From Bacteroidia bacterium (GTDB taxonomy: Bacteria; Bacteroidota; Bacteroidia; B-17B0; Aurantibacillaceae), in assembly GCA_016787785.1 (NCBI GenBank), contig JAEUTO010000006.1, positions 124,001-188,000 on the forward strand: a DNA stretch of 64,000 bases, in the 5' to 3' direction. The notes beneath the pieces are model-generated. The model was given only the letters and a program-made list of their open reading frames with translations. It was not told the DNA's origin and ran no database searches. Positions within the stretch are counted from its first letter, which is position 1, and every line of letters begins with the position of its first letter. Made by a program: the position numbers and the translations under genes. Positions 53,273-61,971 of the stretch are shown piece after piece.

Positions 53273-54688
53273 ATGGCCTTTAGCAGTATTATATTTTTAC
53301 TTTATTTTCTGCCGGTTTTTTTACTGGTTTATTTTTTAGTTAATAAACGTTACAAGAACAGTGTTATTCTTATAGGTAGTATTTTTTTTTACGCCTGGGG
53401 TGCCCCAAAATTTATTTTTGTGATTTTATGTACCACGTTGCTCGATTTTTACCTGGTGGGTTGGATGGACAGGGTGAGCAATGCAAAACACCGGAAGTTA
53501 TTGCTCTGTATTTCTATTACTGTCAATCTGGGTTTGTTGGTTTATTTTAAATATTCTAATTTTTTTATTGAGAATGTAAATGCCGCTCTCTCTGTTTTTG
53601 GCGGTGGGCAAATACATTGGACCAAATTAATTTTGCCAATTGGTATCTCGTTTTACACCTTTGAGACCATCACTTATGTTGTGGACGTTTACAGAAAGGT
53701 GCATAAACCGTTAACTAAATTTTGGGATTATCAATTGTATATCATCCTCTTTCCAAAACTAATTGCAGGCCCAATTATCCGATATCACGAATTGGCCGTT
53801 CAGATATCTGAACGTAAGGAAACATTGGATGACCGGTTAACAGGTTTTTACCGGTTTGTTTTTGGTCTTGCAAAAAAAGTTCTCATCGCAAACCAAATGG
53901 GCGCTGTGGCAGATGAGATCTTCGGTTTAAATTATGCAAATCTGGATACTTTAACAGCGTGGATTGGCAGCCTTGCTTATACTTTTCAAATCTATTTTGA
54001 TTTTAGTGGTTATAGCGATATGGCCATTGGTTTAGCTAAAATGCTGGGTTTTAAATTTCCTGAAAATTTTAATAATCCTTATATCTCGCAAAGCATTACC
54101 GAATTCTGGCGCCGTTGGCATATTACCTTGGGAAGTTGGATGAAAAATTATTTATACATCCCTCTTGGTGGAAATAAAGTAAGCACGGGTAGATTGTATT
54201 TTAATTTATGGTTGATTTTTTTGGCTTCGGGTCTTTGGCACGGAGCCAGCTGGAGTTTTATTTTCTGGGGCGCTTTTCATGGTTTCTTTTTAGTGATAGA
54301 GCGCGCTTTTTTTGGAAATATACTTTCTAAAATTGGAAGGCTGCCAAGCATATTAATTACGTTTTTAATTGTAAATATTGGCTGGCTGTTTTTTAGGATC
54401 GAAAAAATTGAATCAGCATTTTTATATTTAAAACGAATGTTTGTTTTTGATCTTCATGCGCATAAAACCATTGATCCTGAATTTTTGTTTTACTTTTTAT
54501 TAGCGGGTTTATTTTCTTTTTTCGCAATTGGTAGCTTCGGAACAAAAATACAAAATTCAATTTATTTTAATGTTTACTCAGGCAGAAAGCATGCATTGGT
54601 CTGGTGCATTTCAATAGCATTGTTTGGTTTATCTATTAGTTCAATTACATCCTCGGGTTTTAATCCATTTATATATTTTAGATTTTGA
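53273..54688 (+). CDS. MBOAT-family O-acyltransferase (AlgI-like)
   Basis: This is a polytopic inner-membrane acyltransferase of 471 residues with about ten hydrophobic helices. Family motifs are PIGISFYTFETITYVVDVYR, PKLIAGPIIRY, FSGYSDMAIGLAKMLGF, FWRRWHITLGSWMKNYLYIPLGGN, and GLWHGASWSFIFWGAFHG with the catalytic histidine. AlgI-type proteins pass an acetyl group across the membrane for O-acetylation of polysaccharides. The next gene overlaps its stop (TGATG) and encodes a periplasmic AlgX/AlgJ-like partner, so the two form a unit. No alginate synthesis genes are present; the acceptor polymer is unknown. Confidence 0.94.
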   Translation: MAFSSIIFLLYFLPVFLLVYFLVNKRYKNSVILIGSIFFYAWGAPKFIFVILCTTLLDFYLVGWMDRVSNAKHRKLLLCISITVNLGLLVYFKYSNFFIENVNAALSVFGGGQIHWTKLILPIGISFYTFETITYVVDVYRKVHKPLTKFWDYQLYIILFPKLIAGPIIRYHELAVQISERKETLDDRLTGFYRFVFGLAKKVLIANQMGAVADEIFGLNYANLDTLTAWIGSLAYTFQIYFDFSGYSDMAIGLAKMLGFKFPENFNNPYISQSITEFWRRWHITLGSWMKNYLYIPLGGNKVSTGRLYFNLWLIFLASGLWHGASWSFIFWGAFHGFFLVIERAFFGNILSKIGRLPSILITFLIVNIGWLFFRIEKIESAFLYLKRMFVFDLHAHKTIDPEFLFYFLLAGLFSFFAIGSFGTKIQNSIYFNVYSGRKHALVWCISIALFGLSISSITSSGFNPFIYFRF

Positions 54689-55977
54689 TGAATAGCAGGT
54701 CTGACATATTAAAAAAAATACTTTTGATAATGACCTTTGTTATCATGTTCATACACATGGTGTATAACAACTTTAATTTCATCAGGATCCCTTCGTTAAA
54801 GGGATATATCGCCAATCCGGAAAAACCTTTGTTAAATGACTCCAATTGGTTTTCGGGTCACTATCAGGTAAATCAGGAAAATTATCTGAATAGCAATTTT
54901 GGTTTCAGGAGTTTATATGTACGGCTCAATAATCAAATTGATTTTTCTGTGTTCAATAAAATTCATTCTCAGGATGTAGTTTTAGGGAAAGATAATTATT
55001 TGTTTGAAGAACGTTACATCAATTCGTATTGCGGAAAAGATTTTATGGGAGCAGACAGTGTTGAGCATATATTAGATCAGCTTGCTTTTATTTCATCAGA
55101 ATTTAAAAAGAGAGGAAAGCACCTGATCATTGTTTTTGCCGCAAACAAAGCTTCTTATTACCCCGAATTTATTCCGGAGCATTACCATAAAATAAACGAC
55201 AGTACGAATTATAAATTTCTTTCTACCGGTATAAAAAATAAAGCTTTAAATGCAATTGACTTCGACAAATGGTTCGTTGAAAATAGATCAAGAGCAAAAT
55301 ATCCGCTTTATCCAAAATATGGCACCCATTGGAGCAACTATGGTGCAGTGCTTGCAGCCGATTCAATAATAAATTATATTCAGGCACTAACAAGTAGTGA
55401 TCTGCCAAATTTGATCTATGATAAAATAGATCTAAAACAACCAATTTACACGGATTATGACATTGCTGATGGGATGAATTTATTATTCAGGTTAAAGAGT
55501 TTTGAAATGGCCTATCCAAAAATAAGTACCGAAAATGCGGAGGGTAAAACAAGGCCACGGGTGTTGGTTATTTCAGATAGCTTTTATTGGGACATGTTTT
55601 ATTTTGGAATATCAAAGTCATTTAAAGATGATCATTTCTGGTATTACAATAAACAAGTCTATCCAGAATCGAACAAAAAAAGTGTAATGGTTAAAGAGCT
55701 TGACCTGGAAAAAGAAATTGAAAAACATGATGTGTTTGTAGTTATGGCAACATCGTCAAATTTAAATGGATTTGGCTGGGGCTTTTTTGATAACGTAGAA
55801 ATTTTATTTAAAAGTAAAAATGCAGATCAAATACGCGAGATAAGACAAAGCATAAAAGGCGATAACAACTGGATGGAACAGATCGAACAAAAAGCAAAGG
55901 CAAGAGGGATAAGTGCCGATTCGATGCTAACTACTGATGCGCTTTGGTTAATGCAGCAATCAAAAAAATTTAATTAA
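54688..55977 (+). CDS. AlgX/AlgJ-like SGNH O-acetyltransferase partner
   Basis: The 429-residue protein begins with a hydrophobic anchor (ILLIMTFVIMFIHMVYNNF) and then a periplasmic SGNH-like domain. Motifs of the AlgX/AlgJ family are GKDNYLFEERYINSYCG, LIIVFAANKASYYPEF, the catalytic pair in YPKYGTHWSNYGAVLAADSI, and LVISDSFYWDMFYFG (serine). I chose ATG 54688, overlapping the MBOAT stop as TGATG; a TTG three bases earlier is also in frame. It would take the acetyl group delivered by the MBOAT protein to a polysaccharide. The last eight bases overlap the end of the convergent panC gene. Confidence 0.88.
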   Translation: MNSRSDILKKILLIMTFVIMFIHMVYNNFNFIRIPSLKGYIANPEKPLLNDSNWFSGHYQVNQENYLNSNFGFRSLYVRLNNQIDFSVFNKIHSQDVVLGKDNYLFEERYINSYCGKDFMGADSVEHILDQLAFISSEFKKRGKHLIIVFAANKASYYPEFIPEHYHKINDSTNYKFLSTGIKNKALNAIDFDKWFVENRSRAKYPLYPKYGTHWSNYGAVLAADSIINYIQALTSSDLPNLIYDKIDLKQPIYTDYDIADGMNLLFRLKSFEMAYPKISTENAEGKTRPRVLVISDSFYWDMFYFGISKSFKDDHFWYYNKQVYPESNKKSVMVKELDLEKEIEKHDVFVVMATSSNLNGFGWGFFDNVEILFKSKNADQIREIRQSIKGDNNWMEQIEQKAKARGISADSMLTTDALWLMQQSKKFN

Positions 55978-56809
55978 GTGCTAAATTATCTATCAATCTT
56001 ATTTTACCAACAAAAACCGCAATTAGCGCAATAGCTTTTACAGACGGATCAATTTTAGAGATCTCGTGTAGATCAACATCGCAGATCTCGAAATATTCGA
56101 GCTTCATATCTTCAAACCTTTCTACTTCCTTGTTTACAAAATGTTTTGCTTCATCTACGCCTTTAATTAAAGCAAGCTGTTTAGCTACCTCCATTATTTT
56201 TGGTATTAAGGCAGCAATATGCCTTTCTTCTTCACTTAACAGCATATTGCGCGAACTCATTGCCAAACCATCCTCTTCTCTTAATATCGGGCAATTAACG
56301 ATCTCTATAGTGGAATGCATTTGTTTTACAAGGGCTTTTATGATCATTACCTGCTGATAATCTTTGCTGCCAAAAAAGGCTTTATCCGGCTCAACAATTT
56401 CAAAAAGGCGTTTTACTACCTGCGCAACACCGTTAAAGTGTCCTGGCCTGTATTTTCCTTCTAAAACGGTGTTTAAATAGCCAAAATCATAGGTTTCTTT
56501 TTTTTCGGTCGGATAAATTTCTTCAACAGATGGCATAAATAAAACATCGCAACCCGCTTTTTCTAAAAAAGCAGCGTCTTTCTCGGGCGTTCTGGGATAC
56601 CTTTTAAGGTCAGCCTTGTCATTAAACTGCGTTGGATTAACGAAAATGCTGCAAACCGTTATATTACTTGCTTTTTTAGAGATTGAAATAAGTGATATAT
56701 GACCGTTGTGCAGGGCTCCCATGGTCGGCACGAAGCCAACAGTATGGCCTGCGCTTTTTATTTGCTTTAGAAAGCCCTTTAACTCTGCTATTTTGGTGAA
56801 AATTAACAT
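55970..56809 (-). CDS. panC: Pantoate--beta-alanine ligase (pantothenate synthetase)
   Basis: PanC joins pantoate and beta-alanine with ATP to form pantothenate for coenzyme A. The 279-residue protein has the nucleotidyltransferase motif PTMGALHNGHISLI (HxGH class), VNPTQFNDKADLKRYPRT, GHFNGVAQVVKRLFEIV, FGSKDYQQVMII and the second signature LAMSSRNMLLS. The ATG at 56809 is chosen; an upstream in-frame TTG at 56824 would overlap the -7 box at 56822-56829. It is divergent from the GT5-like gene, an arrangement common in Bacteroidota. Confidence 0.95.
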   Translation of the reverse strand: MLIFTKIAELKGFLKQIKSAGHTVGFVPTMGALHNGHISLISISKKASNITVCSIFVNPTQFNDKADLKRYPRTPEKDAAFLEKAGCDVLFMPSVEEIYPTEKKETYDFGYLNTVLEGKYRPGHFNGVAQVVKRLFEIVEPDKAFFGSKDYQQVMIIKALVKQMHSTIEIVNCPILREEDGLAMSSRNMLLSEEERHIAALIPKIMEVAKQLALIKGVDEAKHFVNKEVERFEDMKLEYFEICDVDLHEISKIDPSVKAIALIAVFVGKIRLIDNLALN

Positions 56810-56821
56810 GCTTTTGCAGGG

Positions 56822-56829
56822 CAAATGTA
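56822..56829 (-). promoter_or_regulatory. -7 box of panC
   Basis: The minus strand reads TACATTTG, an exact TAnnTTTG match, ending 12 bases before the panC ATG. No clear -33 element was seen. The predicted leader is only a few bases. Confidence 0.5.
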
Positions 56830-56837
56830 CATTTTAC

Positions 56838-56869
56838 TTTGAAATATGGATTTTTTTTTATTACTTTTG
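56838..56869 (+). promoter_or_regulatory. Promoter of the GT5-like gene
   Basis: TTTG at 56838-56841, 20 bases, then TACTTTTG at 56862-56869, an exact TAnnTTTG match. The transcript would start near 56875, leaving about 26 bases before the ATG at 56901. It lies back to back with the panC -7 box. Confidence 0.65.
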
Positions 56870-56900
56870 TATAATTATTTGAGGAAACTAAAAATTAAGT

Positions 56901-57731
56901 ATGAAGAAAGCCAGAGTTCTTTTTGTTTCGCAAGACATTACCCCTTATTTAGACGAAACCTATGTTGGAAAAATTGCCAGAAAGCTACCGCAGGGTATTC
57001 AGGAGCGTGGTAAAGAAATTCGTACTTTCATGCCAAAATATGGCTGTATTAACGAAAGAAGACATCAACTACATGAAGTAATTCGCCTTTCGGGGATGAA
57101 TATGGTCATTAACGATGTTGATCATCCATTAATTATTAAAGTTGCAAGCATACCAAGTGCGCGTATGCAGGTGTATTTTATAGATAATGAAGAATATTTT
57201 AGCCGTAAAGCTGTTTTAACAGACAAAACAAGCGGTAAGTATTTTGATGATAATGATGAACGCGCTATGTTTTTTGTTCGCGGCGTTGCCGAAACAGTTA
57301 AAAAACTAGGCTGGCAGCCGGATATTATCCACTGTCACGGTTGGTTCACTTCATTAATGCCATTGTACATTAAAAAGTATTATGCCGAAGATCCTTTATT
57401 TGCCGATACAAAAGTTGTTGTATCGCTTTATGAAGACGAATATCCAAAAACTTTAAATAAAAAATTCATTGATAAGTTAACTTTTGATGGATTTAATAAA
57501 AAAGATCTTAAACATATTTCAGAAGAGTCAAGTCACATTAACATGTTGAAACAATCTTTAGAATATGCTGATGGAATTATTCAAGGAACTGAGAATTTAA
57601 ACCCTGAACTGGAGAAATTCATTAAAAAATCAGGAAAACCTTTCTTGTCTTACAAGAACGAATTAGAATATATGGATTCGTTTAACGAGTTTTATGATGT
57701 AATGCTTGAAGAAGCAAACGTTTTAAGCTAA
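56901..57731 (+). CDS. Stand-alone N-terminal domain of a glycogen/starch synthase (GT5)
   Basis: The 276-residue protein matches the first Rossmann half of GT5 glycogen synthases: VLFVSQDITPYLDETYVGKIARKLPQGI, FMPKYGCINERRHQLHEV, VYFIDNEEYF, and PDIIHCHGWFTSLMPLYIK. The normal GT5 enzyme is about 480 residues and has a second domain with the ADP-glucose-binding residues; none is present here, and the frame ends cleanly before a terminator. The opening KxGGL motif that binds the nucleotide sugar is absent (TYVGK instead). It is therefore unlikely to make glycogen alone. Bacteroidota commonly carry this short form beside panC, with no settled role. Confidence 0.85.
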   Translation: MKKARVLFVSQDITPYLDETYVGKIARKLPQGIQERGKEIRTFMPKYGCINERRHQLHEVIRLSGMNMVINDVDHPLIIKVASIPSARMQVYFIDNEEYFSRKAVLTDKTSGKYFDDNDERAMFFVRGVAETVKKLGWQPDIIHCHGWFTSLMPLYIKKYYAEDPLFADTKVVVSLYEDEYPKTLNKKFIDKLTFDGFNKKDLKHISEESSHINMLKQSLEYADGIIQGTENLNPELEKFIKKSGKPFLSYKNELEYMDSFNEFYDVMLEEANVLS

Positions 57732-57753
57732 GTTATACACCAACTATATTAAG

Positions 57754-57782
57754 TACCCCTACATTTGTTGGGGTATTTTTTT
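57754..57782 (+). terminator. Intrinsic terminator after the GT5-like gene
   Basis: TACCCC (57754-57759) pairs with GGGGTA (57770-57775) around a ten-base loop, followed by eight T. The stem is short but GC-rich at its core. Confidence 0.75.
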
Positions 57783-57851
57783 TGTTTTTTTAGTAAATAA
57801 TAAAAAATCTTGTTTAAATAATTCCCTATTTTTATCGCTTATAACATTCAT

Positions 57852-59246
57852 TTGAAAATTGTAAAAAATACCGCGCTCTTACTTATTTCATTAATAGGTT
57901 TTTTAGCCTGTAAAAAAGATCACAGCGTTTTAGGTGTAGAAGTGCAGCCGGAGAATGACGATGTAAATGCCAGCTTTTGCGATACCGCTATACTTTCGGG
58001 CTATAGTGTAAAGGTAGATACGATCGCATCTTTCAATGATCAATATAAACTTTTAGGCAGTAATCAGGATCCAACCTTCGGACGAATGGATGTTGGTTTG
58101 TATTTAAATGCAAACATTCCCAATGGTGTTACTTTTACTTCTTTTGGCGAAGATGCTAATCTTGTTTCGGCTGAAATAATTTTAGCAGTGAGTAGTTTAA
58201 ATTTTATTGGCGATCAAAGTACACCTTTAACTTATTCGGTATTTGCATTAGATTCTTCTTTATATACCAACCGACTTTATTTTTCAAATAACGATAAGCT
58301 GCATAATAAAAATGCACTTTTAGGTGTTTACACGGGTACCTATACTACGTTAGATGGCAGAGCGGTGTTGCGCATACCAATTGATAACAATTACGCCAAA
58401 TCTATTTTAAACAACCCGCAATATCTTGTAAATAACGCTACTTTTTTAAGCACGTATAAAGGTTTTTATATTACTGCGGCGGGTAGTAATTTAAGTCCTG
58501 GAACCACGCCAAGTACACAAGGCGTAATTACAAAATTTGATCTGGCAGATGCAGTTAGTGGTTTTTATTTACGTTATCAAAAAGGCGCGCCATCTGCAAC
58601 AAAAGAAGATCTTAGTTTTAAATTTAATTTTTCGGGCACAGATGCGTTAAGATTTATCACCGTTAAATATCAACCTAACCAGGGCGGCAATTACTTACTT
58701 TACCAGCAATTACAAGGTAATAAAAATTTAGGTCAGCAGAATTTATTCTTAAAAGGATTAGCAGGCGCAAGAATTAATGTTCAACTTCCATTTTTAGATT
58801 ATTTAAAACATTATGCTGATTCGGTTCCAATTGCTATAAACCGCGCCGAGTTTGTATATTTTATTGATCCTGCTTTTGCTTCCTATATTGGAACTGCGTT
58901 GTATTATACGCCACCAAAATTAGCCTTGTTGCCTTTAGATTCATTAGGCAAGGAAATATACGCGGTAGATCAATTAAGCAATACAGATTTTTTACGTTAT
59001 GACGGCGTTTATAATTCCACAAATAACAGTTACGTTTTTAATATCCCACGCCATGTGCAGGCAATTTTAAGCGGTAAGAAAAAGAATTATGGTTTTCACA
59101 TTGCAGTAGCTGACCCTGATCCTACTATTGTGGTGCGCCGTGACAATTATGCCGAAAGGGTTGTGCTGGCAGGTAACACTCATCCAAATTTAGCACTCAG
59201 GCCAAAATTTAATTTAAGTTTTATTAAATTCACGCACGATAAATAA
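57852..59246 (+). CDS. DUF4270 lipoprotein
   Basis: The 464-residue protein starts at a TTG, followed by a lipoprotein signal with Cys20 (ISLIGFLACKKD). Conserved features of DUF4270 are GVEVQPENDDVNASFCDTA early on, LGSNQDPTFGRMDVGLYLNA, and a later QAILSGKKKNYGFHIAVADP. The body is mostly beta strand by composition. The family is confined to Bacteroidota as far as I know, and its function has not been established. It follows the GT5-like gene, the usual neighbourhood in this phylum, but is separated from it by a terminator. Confidence 0.88.
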   Translation: MKIVKNTALLLISLIGFLACKKDHSVLGVEVQPENDDVNASFCDTAILSGYSVKVDTIASFNDQYKLLGSNQDPTFGRMDVGLYLNANIPNGVTFTSFGEDANLVSAEIILAVSSLNFIGDQSTPLTYSVFALDSSLYTNRLYFSNNDKLHNKNALLGVYTGTYTTLDGRAVLRIPIDNNYAKSILNNPQYLVNNATFLSTYKGFYITAAGSNLSPGTTPSTQGVITKFDLADAVSGFYLRYQKGAPSATKEDLSFKFNFSGTDALRFITVKYQPNQGGNYLLYQQLQGNKNLGQQNLFLKGLAGARINVQLPFLDYLKHYADSVPIAINRAEFVYFIDPAFASYIGTALYYTPPKLALLPLDSLGKEIYAVDQLSNTDFLRYDGVYNSTNNSYVFNIPRHVQAILSGKKKNYGFHIAVADPDPTIVVRRDNYAERVVLAGNTHPNLALRPKFNLSFIKFTHDK

Positions 59247-59302
59247 GATCTCTTCGTTATTAGTCCGATGCGATCTTTAATTAATAAATTTAATACGATC
59301 TA

Positions 59303-60667
59303 GTGGATAGAGCAGGGTTACATAAATTACTTAACCTTGAGGTAGTTCCGGGATCTCCGGGATTTATCATTTATTCAGAAAAACAAAGTGCTAGGTTAAA
59401 TTATGTTGCAAAATTTATTTTTGAAACTGTTTTAAAAGTAAATGTAAACATCACTCATTCTTTTTCTGAATTTGAAACTTCAAAATTATTTAAGATCAAT
59501 TATTCTTCAACATCCCTTGCAAATGCTTTTCAGGTCCGTCCACAGTCGCTCTTATTTGAGACTTGTGTTTCTGAAAATAAACCTAAAGCAATACTAAAGA
59601 ACGATCTCATTTATTTTTTTGAAAGCGAAAGCACTTCAAATTTGAGCTACGATATTTTTTCAACAGTCTTTTATTTTATCTCACGATATGAAGAATGGCA
59701 GGCTTTTGAGTACGATGCGCACGGACGTTTTGAAGCGAAGGAAAGTGTTTTATTTAAAAATAAAATGCATTTAAAACCTGTTGTTGATCTTTGGATTCAA
59801 GAATTTAAAAATGAATTAGAGAAATTTTTCAAAGAAATTAATTTCCCGAAAAATAAATTTAAAATAATAAGCACCATAGATGTTGATAATTTATATGCTT
59901 ACAAGGAAAAAGGTTTTTTAAGAACTACGGGCGCCATTTGTAAAGATCTTTTAAAATTCGATTTGGTTAATTTAAAACAGCGAATAAATGTACTCTCGAA
60001 AAAAGAAGAAGATCCTTTTGATATTTATTCTTCAATTTCAGAATTTTGTTTAGAGAAAAAGATCCCGCTAATTTATTTTTTTCTTTTCAAAAACGGCACA
60101 AAACACGACAGGACCGTTGATCCCAACTCGAATGCATTTGTTGAAGTATTTAAACGGATAAAAGATCTTTCTGCATTTATTGGATTGCATCCTTCTTATA
60201 ATTCTTCTGTAGATAAAAACCTTTTAATTCAGGAGCAGAATTTGCTAAACCAAAAAGCAAATGAAAACATAACTATATCGCGTCAACATTATTTAAGGTT
60301 TAATATCCAAACAACTCCAAAACTATTAATAGACAAAGGCTTTATTGCTGACTTTACGATGGGTTACGCTTCATCGCCGGGTTTTAGAGCGGGCACATCA
60401 TTTCCCTTTTACTATTATGATCTTGCGGCGGAGCAACAAAAACAACTTTTGTTTGTGCCATTTTGCGTTATGGATGGTGCTTATTTTGTGTATGATACAA
60501 TAAGCCCCGACCACATGTTAAATTCGCTACTTTCTTTGGCTAAAGAAGTAAAAAAAGTGGATGGTTTATTTGTATCTGTTTTTCACGAACGCACCTTTTC
60601 TAACCATTTATACCCCGGTTACGACCGTATCTATAAAAACTTTCACCAAACTGTAAACGAGCTTTAG
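59303..60667 (+). CDS. Polysaccharide-deacetylase-like (NodB-fold) protein
   Basis: The 454-residue protein begins at GTG 59303. The N-terminal 170 residues form a mixed domain found in a Bacteroidota family (VVPGSPGFIIYSEKQSARLNYV, FYFISRYEEWQAFEYDAHGRF). The second half resembles a polysaccharide deacetylase barrel: KIISTIDVDNLYAYKEKG carries the metal-binding aspartate pair, IPLIYFFLFKNGTKHDR, FIGLHPSYNSSVDKNLL with the histidine, ISRQHYLRFN, and FTMGYASSPGFRAGTSFPF near the end. No signal peptide is present. Such proteins are usually assigned to polysaccharide biosynthesis or remodelling; the substrate is unknown. Confidence 0.8.
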   Translation: MDRAGLHKLLNLEVVPGSPGFIIYSEKQSARLNYVAKFIFETVLKVNVNITHSFSEFETSKLFKINYSSTSLANAFQVRPQSLLFETCVSENKPKAILKNDLIYFFESESTSNLSYDIFSTVFYFISRYEEWQAFEYDAHGRFEAKESVLFKNKMHLKPVVDLWIQEFKNELEKFFKEINFPKNKFKIISTIDVDNLYAYKEKGFLRTTGAICKDLLKFDLVNLKQRINVLSKKEEDPFDIYSSISEFCLEKKIPLIYFFLFKNGTKHDRTVDPNSNAFVEVFKRIKDLSAFIGLHPSYNSSVDKNLLIQEQNLLNQKANENITISRQHYLRFNIQTTPKLLIDKGFIADFTMGYASSPGFRAGTSFPFYYYDLAAEQQKQLLFVPFCVMDGAYFVYDTISPDHMLNSLLSLAKEVKKVDGLFVSVFHERTFSNHLYPGYDRIYKNFHQTVNEL

Positions 60668-60697
60668 GGTGAAGAAAAAATACTGTATCTTTAAACC

Positions 60698-61813
60698 ATG
60701 AAATTTTTAAATTTCTCATATCTATTAGCTTGCACAAGCATCTTGTTTTTTTCTTCATGTAAGAACGATCTTAACATTAATGCGCCTTATAAAGAAGTGC
60801 CAACAATTTATGCCGTATTAAACCCACAGGAAACCATCCAGATGATAAGGGTTAATAAGATATTTTTGGGCGAAGGCAATGCGAACGATATGGCCAAAGT
60901 GGCCGATTCTATTAACTATCAGGCAGGCGATCTTGTGGTAACATTAGAGCGTTTTGTAAATGGCGTTCAAAGTCAGGCTACACCAACAGGAAACAAACAG
61001 GTAATTACTTTTCACGATTCTGTTATTCAGGCAAACCCGGGGCCTTTCAATACAACACAAAGGGTGTATGTTACTTCCGACAAATTGCATGTTACAGGGC
61101 AATACGTATTAAAAGTTACAAACGTAAAAACTTCTAAAGTGTTTACTGCAAGGGCAAACGCTATTGATAGTATTAAACCAAGTGGCTTTACGCCTTTTAC
61201 GCCACCTTATTACCCTGTTCCGGTGGGTTCAAATCCTAGTAATCCTGACATTTACCCCGATTATAGCGTGCAGAATCAACTTTATTCTCCAAAATTCTAT
61301 CCTAACGAAGGCGCTATTTATACCATGAAATTAAGATTCCATTTTTACGATTCTTTATTTGATAACAGCAAGGTTTACCGTTATGTTGACTATGATTTTG
61401 GAAACCAGTATATCAAGGATCTTAGAACCGTTCAAAGCTTCAAGGTTTTTGCCTTCGATTTTAAAGGGATCGACCTTTTTACATCGTTAGGTTATTCTTT
61501 GTCAAAAATGGGATTAACCAATAATATTAATGGGCGTAAGATGTATAAAATGCAGGCAATTGCTTATACCTCTACACAAGAGTACGTAGATTATCTTCAG
61601 TTTACTTCCCCTTCTTTAACTATAGCCCAGGATAAGCCGATTTATTCTAACTTTGATGACAGGGCGGCCATGGGTATCTTTACGTTTAGAACCCGGCATT
61701 CGGTTGAAAAGGAGATGGCCAGTGTATTTATCTCTCAATTCTCCTTTAATTCAAGCACCTGTAAGTATCATTTCTATACTTCCGGGCTTGTGGCACAAGG
61801 CTGGTGTAATTAA
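60698..61813 (+). CDS. DUF4249 lipoprotein
   Basis: The 371-residue protein has a lipoprotein signal with Cys21 (TSILFFSSCKND). The DUF4249 pattern follows: INAPYKEVPTIYAVLNPQET at the start, then MIRVNKIFLGEGNANDMAKV and, near the end, NFDDRAAMGIFTFRTRHSVEK. The family is common in Bacteroidota and often lies beside TonB-dependent receptors, though none is seen here. A near-consensus -7 box (TATCTTTA at 60686-60693) ends four bases before the ATG, suggesting a leaderless message. A weak hairpin with a T run lies downstream. Confidence 0.88.
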   Translation: MKFLNFSYLLACTSILFFSSCKNDLNINAPYKEVPTIYAVLNPQETIQMIRVNKIFLGEGNANDMAKVADSINYQAGDLVVTLERFVNGVQSQATPTGNKQVITFHDSVIQANPGPFNTTQRVYVTSDKLHVTGQYVLKVTNVKTSKVFTARANAIDSIKPSGFTPFTPPYYPVPVGSNPSNPDIYPDYSVQNQLYSPKFYPNEGAIYTMKLRFHFYDSLFDNSKVYRYVDYDFGNQYIKDLRTVQSFKVFAFDFKGIDLFTSLGYSLSKMGLTNNINGRKMYKMQAIAYTSTQEYVDYLQFTSPSLTIAQDKPIYSNFDDRAAMGIFTFRTRHSVEKEMASVFISQFSFNSSTCKYHFYTSGLVAQGWCN

Positions 61814-61858
61814 ACCTGCCTTTTTCGCAATAATCTTATTTTTTCACGCCATTTTGAT

Positions 61859-61877
61859 GCCTTTTTTAAGGCTTTTT
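61859..61877 (+). terminator. Weak candidate terminator after DUF4249
   Basis: GCCTT pairs with AAGGC around TTTT, followed by five T. The stem is only five base pairs, so termination may be partial. Confidence 0.4.
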
Positions 61878-61971
61878 GTGACAGGTTGTCGCTTATTTTG
61901 GGCCATTTTCCTTTGGCATATTTATTGAAATAACCCCCGTAAATAAAGAACAAATAACAAAAATAAATAAA

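Noticed and set aside
56810-56824. TTG start for panC
   Set aside because: An exact -7 box overlaps it, and the ATG at 56809 gives the normal family length.
61653-61928. 91-residue reading frame over the end of DUF4249 and the gap before dnaK
   Set aside because: Most of it is the DUF4249 coding sequence in another frame, and its product has no coherent features before a T-rich hydrophobic tail.
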